7,958 nucleotides of DNA. Source: an uncultured Sphingomonas sp. Lineage in GTDB: Bacteria; Pseudomonadota; Alphaproteobacteria; Sphingomonadales; Sphingomonadaceae. Made by a program: the position numbers and the translations under genes. The notes under the pieces are model-generated. The model had not been told where the DNA came from. It ran no database searches and saw only the letters and a list, made by a program, of their open reading frames with translations. The DNA is taken from contig CAMPIY010000080.1 of assembly GCA_946886645.1 (NCBI GenBank), positions 1 to 7,958 on the forward strand. Direction: 5' to 3'. Positions 1-5,244 of this stretch are shown one piece after another. Numbering within the stretch: the stretch's first letter is position 1; each line of letters starts with the position of its first letter.

Positions 1-1276
1 CGCTGTAGAAGCTCGACCGCTTCCCCGACCCGCGCTGCGCGTACATCAGCACGCAGTCGGCGGTCAGCGGATCGCGCTTCCATTTGTACCACAGGCCAGT
101 CTTGCGACCCGCGATATAGGGGCTGTCGCGCCGCTTCAGCATCATTCCCTCGACGCCCTCCTCGCGCACCCCCAATCGCATTTCCTCGAGCGCCTCGAAG
201 CTGTCCGCTTCGATCAGGCTCGACAGGTCGAATCGCTCTGGATCGAGCCGGTCGACGAATGCCTCCAGCCTGTCCCGCCGCTCGCTCCAGCCGAGCCCGC
301 GCAGGTCGTCCTCGCCCTCGAACAATATGTCGTAGAGCCTCACGAACGCCGGATATTGGCCCTGCACCTTCGCACTGACATTCTTCCGCCCAAGCCGCTG
401 CTGGAGCGCATTGAAGCTTGCCGCTGCCCCGCCCTGGGCCTCGCCCCGAACCAATAGTTCGCCGTCGAGCACAGCGGGGATCACAAACGCCTCGGCGATA
501 TCGGGGAAGCTCCCGCTGATATCGTCGCCGGTGCGGCTGTAGAGCCGCGTGTCGCCGCCGGCATGGACCAGCTGGATTCGAATTCCGTCCCATTTCCACT
601 CGGCGGCGTAGTCGTCGAGGCTGACCCGTGTTTCATCGAGCGGATGGGCGAGCATGAAGGGACGGAAGACGGGAACGTCGCGCGCCGTCGGCTGCGGCGC
701 CCGGCCTTCGCCCCATTCGAACAGTTCCGCATAGGGCGGGCGCAGCCCATGCCAAACTTCCTCGACCTGCTCGACATCGAGGGCGAAGGCGTCGGCCATC
801 GCCTGCTTAGCCAGCCGCGCGCTAATCCCGACCCGGAGAGCCCCCGTTGCAAGCTTCAGGATAGCGAATCGGCCGGATGCATCGAGATGGTCGAGCATCG
901 CCGCCAGCACGATCGGCGCATCGGCCTTGCTCGCCAGCCGCAATCGCTCGACAGCGTCGGACAGGCGGATGCTGCCGTCGTCGATCTCGCATTGCTCACC
1001 TTCAGGCGTCGGCCAGAGGAGAGAGACGGTTTCGGCCATGTCCCCGACATAGTCGCGACTCATGCGCAGCAGGACCGGGTCGATCCGCTCCTCGGCAAGC
1101 CCACGGATGGCGGCAGGCTTCACGGCAGGAATGTCGAGCGAGCCGGTCCATGCCGCCAGGGCCAGTCCACGGTCGGGGTCGGGCGTTTCCTTGAGATAGT
1201 CGCCGATCAGCTTGAGCTTGCTGTTGCGCGAGCGCGTGTAAACGAGATCGTCGAGAAGCTGGGAAAAAGCGCGCAT
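1..1276 (-). CDS. ATP-dependent DNA ligase (C-terminus cut by window edge)
   Basis: Seals nicks in duplex DNA through an enzyme-AMP intermediate; a repair enzyme distinct from the replicative NAD-dependent LigA. The visible part is 425 residues, starting MRAFSQLLDDL at an ATG at 1276. Residues 1 to about 200 are the helical DNA-binding domain. The nucleotidyltransferase domain follows with motif I EWKWDG (adenylated lysine K228), an LDGELLV motif (E273), a YDILFEGED segment, motif IV EGMMLK (E376, K381) and motif V WYKWKR (K398, K400). The OB-fold C-terminus, roughly 100 residues in family members of about 530, lies beyond the left edge. The sequence type matches the ligase that in many proteobacteria is clustered with an MBL-fold exonuclease, an Lhr-type helicase and a PdeM-type phosphoesterase. 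Here the upstream neighbour is a small unknown protein, 35 nt away on the same strand, so co-transcription is likely. The identity is near certain; the cluster membership is inference. Confidence 0.95.
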   Translation of the reverse strand, partial: MRAFSQLLDDLVYTRSRNSKLKLIGDYLKETPDPDRGLALAAWTGSLDIPAVKPAAIRGLAEERIDPVLLRMSRDYVGDMAETVSLLWPTPEGEQCEIDDGSIRLSDAVERLRLASKADAPIVLAAMLDHLDASGRFAILKLATGALRVGISARLAKQAMADAFALDVEQVEEVWHGLRPPYAELFEWGEGRAPQPTARDVPVFRPFMLAHPLDETRVSLDDYAAEWKWDGIRIQLVHAGGDTRLYSRTGDDISGSFPDIAEAFVIPAVLDGELLVRGEAQGGAAASFNALQQRLGRKNVSAKVQGQYPAFVRLYDILFEGEDDLRGLGWSERRDRLEAFVDRLDPERFDLSSLIEADSFEALEEMRLGVREEGVEGMMLKRRDSPYIAGRKTGLWYKWKRDPLTADCVLMYAQRGSGKRSSFYS

Positions 1277-1311
1277 TGCCTCGCTAGAATGCGCGAGGCG
1301 GCGTCGAGTGC

Positions 1312-1626
1312 CTAGTGCAGGCGCATCGCCAGCGAAGCCAGGATGGCTTCGCGATCATGCGCGGCGTCATCGCTGTCCAGCGCCTCGTTCATATGGTCGA
1401 GGCAGGCCCGCGTCGCTTGGCCATAGCCCGGCATCAGTGCGTGATGGGCGCCATAGTCGGCCAGTCCTTCGAGAGCGGCCATCCCATGTTCGGCGGCCAT
1501 GACGCGGATCGCTTCCATCTTCGCGCAGATATCGATCGGCTTGAGGCGCGCGATGCGTTGCTCGATCTCGGCGATGCGTTCGCCGATGCGATTGCGGACG
1601 ATGTTGAGCGAATCGGCGGCTGCCAT
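1312..1626 (-). CDS. Small helical hypothetical protein upstream of the DNA ligase
   Basis: A 104-residue protein starting [11 protein letters not shown] do not recognise the family. Residues 5-55 are predicted mostly helical with a heptad-like run ([16 protein letters not shown], 14-29) that could form a short coiled coil. It has one cysteine at 34 and another at 75, no signal peptide, no membrane segment and no catalytic motif. The ATG at 1626 is chosen because GGAG sits 8 nt upstream. The frame stays open to an ATG at 1713, but those extra 29 residues look like non-coding sequence and lack a good ribosome-binding site. It lies 35 nt upstream of the ligase on the same strand, so both probably share a transcript. 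It may be a lineage-specific protein; a repair role is only guilt by association. Confidence 0.75.
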   Translation of the reverse strand: MAAADSLNIVRNRIGERIAEIEQRIARLKPIDICAKMEAIRVMAAEHGMAALEGLADYGAHHALMPGYGQATRACLDHMNEALDSDDAAHDREAILASLAMRLH

Positions 1627-1694
1627 GGGTGATTCTCCGTTCACCCCGAAAGGGTCGCCCAAATTGGTTAACGGCGAGTCAAAGCCGCCTTGCC

Positions 1695-1723
1695 TTGACA
1701 GAATCGCCCCCAATCGTCATTGG
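1695..1723 (+). promoter_or_regulatory. Candidate rpmG promoter
   Basis: A perfect -35 hexamer TTGACA at 1695-1700 is followed after 17 nt by CATTGG at 1718-1723, a poor -10. Alphaproteobacterial promoters often have a strong TTGAC and a loose -10, so this is plausible. It would start transcription near 1730 and leave a leader of about 54 nt before rpmG. The weak -10 is the main doubt. Confidence 0.35.
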
Positions 1724-1724
1724 G
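1709..1724. repeat. Inverted repeat in the rpmG promoter region
   Basis: CCCAAT (1709-1714) and ATTGGG (1719-1724) are perfect inverted copies separated by CGTC. The repeat overlaps the proposed -10 of the rpmG promoter, so it could be a protein-binding site. It is too far upstream of the likely transcript start to act as an RNA hairpin in the rpmG leader. On the minus strand it lies about 83 nt upstream of the small hypothetical gene. Confidence 0.5.
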
Positions 1725-1732
1725 CGCGGGTT

Positions 1733-1766
1733 CGGGCGGCGCCGAAGGGCCCGCCTTTCATTTTTT
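1733..1766 (+). promoter_or_regulatory. GC hairpin followed by T-rich run in the rpmG leader
   Basis: CGGGC (1733-1737) can pair with GCCCG (1749-1753), or alternatively GGCGG (1735-1739) with CCGCC (1751-1755), each with an 11-nt loop. TTTCA and then six T residues (1761-1766) follow directly. This has the shape of a weak intrinsic terminator or attenuator 17 nt before the rpmG start. The T run may instead be a pyrimidine-rich site helping translation start, since the rpmG Shine-Dalgarno is weak. Confidence 0.3.
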
Positions 1767-1783
1767 CAATCGGGATTCTCGCG

Positions 1784-1951
1784 ATGGCCAAGCCGGCAAC
1801 CGTCAAGATCAAGCTCGTCAGCACCGCCGACACGGGCTTTTTCTATGTGACCAAGAAGAACCCGCGCAACCAGACCGAGAAGATGTCGTTCCGCAAGTAC
1901 GACCCGGTCGCGCGCAAGCACGTCGAGTTCAAGGAAGCGAAGATCAAGTAA
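1784..1951 (+). CDS. rpmG: 50S ribosomal protein L33
   Basis: A component of the large ribosomal subunit near the E site. The 55-residue protein starts [20 protein letters not shown] and ends in the basic tail EFKEAKIK; the core YVTKKNPRN and [10 protein letters not shown] segments are diagnostic of L33. It contains no cysteines, so it is the zinc-independent form. The length is normal for the family. The ATG at 1784 gives the standard N-terminus; upstream GGGA is a modest ribosome-binding site about 9 nt away. Its stop is 2 nt from the stop of the convergent divK-like gene, so there is no room for a private terminator. A candidate promoter and a hairpin plus T run lie upstream. Confidence 0.97.
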   Translation: MAKPATVKIKLVSTADTGFFYVTKKNPRNQTEKMSFRKYDPVARKHVEFKEAKIK

Positions 1952-1953
1952 GC

Positions 1954-2406
1954 CTATTCGGCTTCGCCTGGCCCCTGGCCGGGTTCCGCTTCGATCTGGG
2001 CGGTCTCGGAAACGGGGCCGCCCGATTCGTTTTCGACAGGTCCGGCTTCAAGCAGCTGGTCGACCGTCTCGGCGAAGCGCATCACCGATATTGGCTTGGC
2101 GACATAGGCCTGCGCGCCTGCGGCCTTGATCCGCTCGTCGTCGCCGACCGCCGAATAGGCCGTCACCGCCATGATAGGCACCGTCTTAAGGTCGTCATCG
2201 GCGCGCATCATTTCCATCAGCTCGATGCCCGTGATGTGGGGCAGCTGGATGTCGGTGATCACAAGGTCGGGATGGAAGGCGCGTGCCGCATCCAGCGCTT
2301 CGCGGCTGTCCAGCACCGGCTCGGTTTCATGGCCATGCGCGGTCAACAGGTCGCAGAACAGCTTGATGTTGAGGGCATTGTCCTCGACAACCAGGATCTT
2401 GGCCAA
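1954..2406 (-). CDS. divK: DivK-like single-domain response regulator
   Basis: A CheY-like receiver with no output domain. In Caulobacter, DivK binds histidine kinases such as DivJ, PleC and DivL and controls the CckA-CtrA cell-cycle relay. The receiver spans residues 1-122: MAKILVVEDN with acidic D9, phosphoacceptor D52 in VITDIQLP, T82 in AVTAYS and K104 in VAKPIS, the same spacing as DivK. The start is the TTG at 2406, which yields the family's typical N-terminus. In-frame ATGs lie only much further upstream, inside the opposite-strand DUF3572 gene, and a candidate promoter would place the transcript start about 20 nt before the TTG. Residues 123-150 form an acidic Glu/Pro/Gly-rich tail that is longer than in Caulobacter DivK and likely disordered. 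The common partner pleD is not downstream on this strand; rpmG converges instead. The symbol is by similarity. Confidence 0.88.
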   Translation of the reverse strand: MAKILVVEDNALNIKLFCDLLTAHGHETEPVLDSREALDAARAFHPDLVITDIQLPHITGIELMEMMRADDDLKTVPIMAVTAYSAVGDDERIKAAGAQAYVAKPISVMRFAETVDQLLEAGPVENESGGPVSETAQIEAEPGQGPGEAE

Positions 2407-2433
2407 GCGGTACCCCCGAAAAACTACCCATCT

Positions 2434-2462
2434 AAGATAGGCGATGTTGAGTCCGACCACAA
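2434..2462 (-). promoter_or_regulatory. Candidate promoter of the divK-like gene
   Basis: Read on the minus strand, TTGTGG (2457-2462) is followed by a 17-nt spacer and TATCTT (2434-2439). A start near 2427 would leave a leader of about 20 nt with a GGGGG stretch before the TTG start codon at 2406. The -35 lies within the first codons of the divergent DUF3572 gene. Confidence 0.5.
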
Positions 2463-2710
2463 ATGACGCCGAAGCGCTGGCGCTAAGCGCGCTCGCGGCG
2501 ACCCTTTCAGACGAACGGCGCGCGCAGCGGTTCCTCGACCTCACCGGCCTGTCCCCCGACGGGATTCGCGAGCGGCTGGGCGAGCGGAGCCTCTTGGCCG
2601 CGACCTTAGCGTTCCTCGAAAGCCACGAGCCTGACCTTGTCGAGGTCTCGGAAAGCATCGGCTGCAAACCTGAAGCGCTGATCGCGGCCCGGGCGGAGCT
2701 GGAGCGATGA
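2444..2710 (+). CDS. DUF3572 domain protein
   Basis: An 88-residue protein of the alphaproteobacterial DUF3572 family, function unknown. Visible family features are the N-terminal EALALSALAATLSDE, the RFLDLTGLSPDGIRERL segment (30-45), LLAATLAFLESHEPDL (50-65) and a C-terminal Ala-rich helix, all consistent with a small all-helical domain. It has no signal peptide or membrane segment. The ATG at 2444 follows an AGATAGG ribosome-binding site closely. Its 5' end is 37 nt from the divK-like start on the other strand, and its stop overlaps the HAD gene start by 4 nt (ATGA), suggesting translational coupling. It is the first gene of the central operon. The family call rests on recalled motif character. 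Confidence 0.85.
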   Translation: MLSPTTNDAEALALSALAATLSDERRAQRFLDLTGLSPDGIRERLGERSLLAATLAFLESHEPDLVEVSESIGCKPEALIAARAELER

Positions 2711-3321
2711 GCCGGCCATTACTGATCACCGACTGCGACGAGGTGCTGCTCCATATGGTCAGCCATTTCCGCGACTGGCTGGGCGAGGCGCACGATGTCG
2801 ATTTCGCGTTCGAGACCGGCCAGTTCGACGGGGCATTGAGCGATCGCGGCTCGGGCGAGGCCTTGGCTCGCGACCGGGTGTGGCCGCTGCTTGGCGAATT
2901 CTTCGAGAATGAAATGCATCGCCAGACACTGGTGCCCGGCGCGATCGAGGCGCTCGGACGGATCGGCGAGGTTGCCGACATCGTCATCCTCACCAACATC
3001 CCCGAGCTGGCGCATCCGTGGCGGGTCGAGCAGCTCGCCAGCCATGGCATCGCGCACGAGGTCGTCTGCAACCAGGGCGGCAAAGGCATTCCTGCACGGG
3101 CGCTGATTGACCGCCATAACGCGAGCGCTACGGCCTTCGTCGACGATCTGCCGGTGCATCATGCGTCGGTGGCGAAACATGCGCCGGAGGTTCATCGGCT
3201 GCACATGGTCGCCGAGCCTCGCCTGGCGCCCGCCGTTCCCACCGCCGAGCATGCCCATGCCCGGATCGACGACTGGCCGACCGCCTGCGAATGGATTTTG
3301 GAACGACTGGACGAAAAATGA
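2707..3321 (+). CDS. HAD-superfamily hydrolase (predicted phosphatase)
   Basis: A 204-residue haloacid dehalogenase-type hydrolase, most likely a Mg-dependent phosphatase of a small metabolite; the substrate cannot be read from sequence. Motif I is LLITDCDEVLL with nucleophile D9 and acid/base D11. Motif II is VILTN with T96. Motif III is probably K126 in QGGKGIP, and motif IV is FVDDLP (D146, D147). The stretch 17-80 between motifs I and II is helical and would form a small C1-type cap. It is cytoplasmic with no signal peptide. The start overlaps the DUF3572 stop by 4 nt and its own stop overlaps the next start by 4 nt, so all three genes are probably translationally coupled. Confidence 0.88.
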   Translation: MSRPLLITDCDEVLLHMVSHFRDWLGEAHDVDFAFETGQFDGALSDRGSGEALARDRVWPLLGEFFENEMHRQTLVPGAIEALGRIGEVADIVILTNIPELAHPWRVEQLASHGIAHEVVCNQGGKGIPARALIDRHNASATAFVDDLPVHHASVAKHAPEVHRLHMVAEPRLAPAVPTAEHAHARIDDWPTACEWILERLDEK

Positions 3322-4052
3322 CCAAGACCATCTTCATCACCGGCGCCACTGCAGGAATCGGCGAAGCCGCCGCGCGGAGGTTCGCTGCCGGAGGCTGGCA
3401 GGTCATCGGCACAGGCCGCCGCCGCGACCGGCTCGACGCGCTTGCGGCCGAGCTTGGTGATTCGTTCCAGCCGCTGGCGCTCGACATGAAGAATGCGGAC
3501 AGCTTCGACGGCGCGCTGCACGGCAAGGCGGTCGACCTGTTGCTCAACAATGCGGGCCTTGCCCCGCCGATGAGCAATTTGCAGGACGCTGAACAGGGCC
3601 CGCTCGACACGGTGATCGACACCAATGTGACCGGTCTCGTCGCCCTGACCCGTGCGCTGCTCCCGACGCTGGTTGAGCGGAAGGGTGCGATCATCAATCT
3701 ATCGTCGGTCGCTGCTACCTACCCCTATCGCGGAGGCGCGGTTTATGCGGGATCGAAGGCCTTCGTCCGGCAATTCAGCCTGGGCCTGCGTTGCGACCTC
3801 GCCGGGACAGGGGTGCGCGTCACGTCGATCGAGCCGGGGATGGTCGAGACCGAGTTCACCCTGGTCCGCAACGGTGGCGACCAGGCGGCATCGGATGCGC
3901 TGTACGCCAACATGGACCCGATGACCGCCGAGGACATCGCGGAGACGATCTGGTGGGTCGCGAACCTGCCGCCGCATGTGAACGTCAACGCGCTGGAGCT
4001 GATGCCCACCAATCAAAGCTGGGCTGGCTTCGCCGTCGAGCGCAAGGGTTGA
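3318..4052 (+). CDS. YdfG-like NADP-dependent short-chain dehydrogenase
   Basis: A classical SDR oxidoreductase of 244 residues resembling E. coli YdfG, which oxidises 3-hydroxy acids such as L-allo-threonine and serine and reduces malonic semialdehyde. The Rossmann motif TGATAGIG is at 8-15, GTGRRR (31-36) supplies arginines favouring NADP(H), NNAG is at 77-80, catalytic serine is S130 in INLSS, and YAGSK gives Y143 and K147. The segments KAFVRQFSLGLR, VRVTSIEPGMVETEF and WWVANLPPHVNVNALELMP are strongly YdfG-like. The ATG at 3318 overlaps the HAD stop by 4 nt; an in-frame upstream start at 3291 would add nine residues not seen in the family. RidA follows after a 33-nt gap. The physiological substrate is inferred from similarity only. 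Confidence 0.92.
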   Translation: MTKTIFITGATAGIGEAAARRFAAGGWQVIGTGRRRDRLDALAAELGDSFQPLALDMKNADSFDGALHGKAVDLLLNNAGLAPPMSNLQDAEQGPLDTVIDTNVTGLVALTRALLPTLVERKGAIINLSSVAATYPYRGGAVYAGSKAFVRQFSLGLRCDLAGTGVRVTSIEPGMVETEFTLVRNGGDQAASDALYANMDPMTAEDIAETIWWVANLPPHVNVNALELMPTNQSWAGFAVERKG

Positions 4053-4085
4053 CCCAAGCCGCCATCGAGTGTTGAGGCTTTGCCC

Positions 4086-4547
4086 ATGAGCATCGACAAC
4101 CGCCTCGCCGAACTCGGCATCACCCTTCCCGAAGCCGCCGCCCCGGTGGCGAGCTATGTTCCCTATGTCGAGGCCAACGGCCTCCTCCATGTGTCGGGGC
4201 AGATCAGCTTCGCGGAGGACGGCAGCCTGATCACGGGCCGCCTTGGCGAGAATCTGGACTTGGAAGCGGGACAGGCCGCCGCCCGCCGCTGCGGAATCAT
4301 GCTGCTAGCTCAGTTGCGCAATGCGCTCGGCTCGCTCGACCGGGTGGAGCGGATCGTGAAGCTCGGCGTGTTCGTCAATTCGGCTGGAAGCTTCACTGAC
4401 CAGCCCAAGGTCGCCAACGGCGCGTCGGAGCTGATGCAGGACGTTTTCGGCGAAGCCGGCCGCCACGCCCGCTCGGCGGTCGGCGTTCCGGTCCTTCCGC
4501 TCGGCGTCGCGGTCGAGGTGGATGCGGTCGTCAAGATCCGCGACTGA
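4086..4547 (+). CDS. RidA/YjgF-family protein
   Basis: A 153-residue member of the YjgF/YER057c/UK114 family, in its longer branch. RidA enzymes hydrolyse reactive enamine/imine intermediates released by PLP enzymes such as threonine dehydratase, forming trimers with active sites between subunits. Visible motifs are LLHVSGQIS (33-41), a central helix around ARRCGIMLLAQLRNALG, VKLGVFVNS and the C-terminal HARSAVGVPVLPLGVAVEVDAVVKI region. R129 aligns with E. coli RidA R105, and E144 falls at the spacing of E120, so deaminase activity is plausible. The ATG at 4086 has GAGG 8 nt upstream; a TTG two codons earlier is less likely. The 3' end overlaps the next gene by 26 nt. Confidence 0.92.
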   Translation: MSIDNRLAELGITLPEAAAPVASYVPYVEANGLLHVSGQISFAEDGSLITGRLGENLDLEAGQAAARRCGIMLLAQLRNALGSLDRVERIVKLGVFVNSAGSFTDQPKVANGASELMQDVFGEAGRHARSAVGVPVLPLGVAVEVDAVVKIRD

Positions 4548-5244
4548 CCCACTCGATCCGGGACCGAAAGGGTTCGCGCATCGCGGGCTTCACGGACCGG
4601 GCGTTCCTGAAAACAGCATGGCCGCCTTTCGTGCCGCGCTCGACCTGGGCGCGGGGATCGAATGCGATGTGCGCCTCTCGGGCGACGGCGAGGTCATGAT
4701 CTTCCACGACCATGACTTGAGGCGGCTATGTGCGTCGGCGCTGACGGTCGAAGCGACTCCCGCAGCGGTTCTGGCGGGTCAGCGCCTGTTCGACAGCGAG
4801 GAACATATTCCTCGGCTCAGGGACTTGCTCAACCTGGCCGCGGGGAGGGCGCCCATCCTAGTTGAGCTGAAATGCCGGGGCGGCAATGCCTGGAAACTTG
4901 CCCAGGCCGTGACGAACGAGTTTGCCTGTTATTCGGGTCCTGTCGGCGTGATGAGCTTCGAACCAAAGGCGACGCGCTGGTTCGCTCGCCATGCAGCCCA
5001 AATGCGGCGCGGCCTCGTGATTTCTGAACGGGCTTCGGCGTTCGACCGCTGGCGCGGCATCACGGTGGGCCGTCCGGACTTTCTGGCGGTGGATCGAGCT
5101 GTGTTGGCCCGTCCGTGGGTAACCAGAGCCCGGCAGAAGCATCAACTCTATAGCTGGACGATCCGCTCTGCCGATCAGCGCGAGACAGCTGAAATTCACG
5201 CCGATGCGCTTATCTGGGAAGGCGATGGCCGACCGCGAAGCTGA
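4522..5244 (+). CDS. Glycerophosphodiester phosphodiesterase
   Basis: Hydrolyses glycerophosphodiesters, the deacylated phospholipid headgroups, to glycerol-3-phosphate and an alcohol, in a metal-dependent TIM barrel. The 240-residue protein shows FAHRGLHG (H20, R21), PENS (30-33), IECDVRLS (E47, D49), FHDHD (catalytic H62), LVELKC (E115, K117) and YSWTI (210-214), all standard GDPD family positions. It has no signal peptide, so it is a cytoplasmic form, shorter than periplasmic GlpQ. The only usable start before the catalytic HRG is the ATG at 4522, which lies inside the RidA gene and implies a 26-nt overlap; the ribosome-binding site is a close GAGGTGG. The 3' end overlaps the acyltransferase gene. 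Substrate preference is unknown. Confidence 0.93.
   Translation: MRSSRSATDPLDPGPKGFAHRGLHGPGVPENSMAAFRAALDLGAGIECDVRLSGDGEVMIFHDHDLRRLCASALTVEATPAAVLAGQRLFDSEEHIPRLRDLLNLAAGRAPILVELKCRGGNAWKLAQAVTNEFACYSGPVGVMSFEPKATRWFARHAAQMRRGLVISERASAFDRWRGITVGRPDFLAVDRAVLARPWVTRARQKHQLYSWTIRSADQRETAEIHADALIWEGDGRPRS

Noticed and set aside
563..1315. A 250-codon plus-strand frame antisense to the DNA ligase
   Set aside because: The ligase frame has all catalytic motifs; this frame has no recognisable domain.
1720..2466. A 248-codon plus-strand frame running through rpmG and antisense to the divK-like gene
   Set aside because: It reads rpmG out of frame and has no recognisable domain; both overlapped genes are clear family members.
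2407..2667. N-terminal extension of the divK-like frame to an ATG at 2667
   Set aside because: It would add 87 residues before the conserved receiver start, fully overlap DUF3572 and lie upstream of the candidate promoter; TTG at 2406 fits better.
4053..4085. Possible terminator between the dehydrogenase and RidA genes
   Set aside because: The 33-nt gap has no stable hairpin followed by a T run, so read-through within one operon is more likely.
3699..4190. A 163-codon minus-strand frame over the dehydrogenase and RidA genes
   Set aside because: Antisense shadow of two well-supported genes with no motif of its own.
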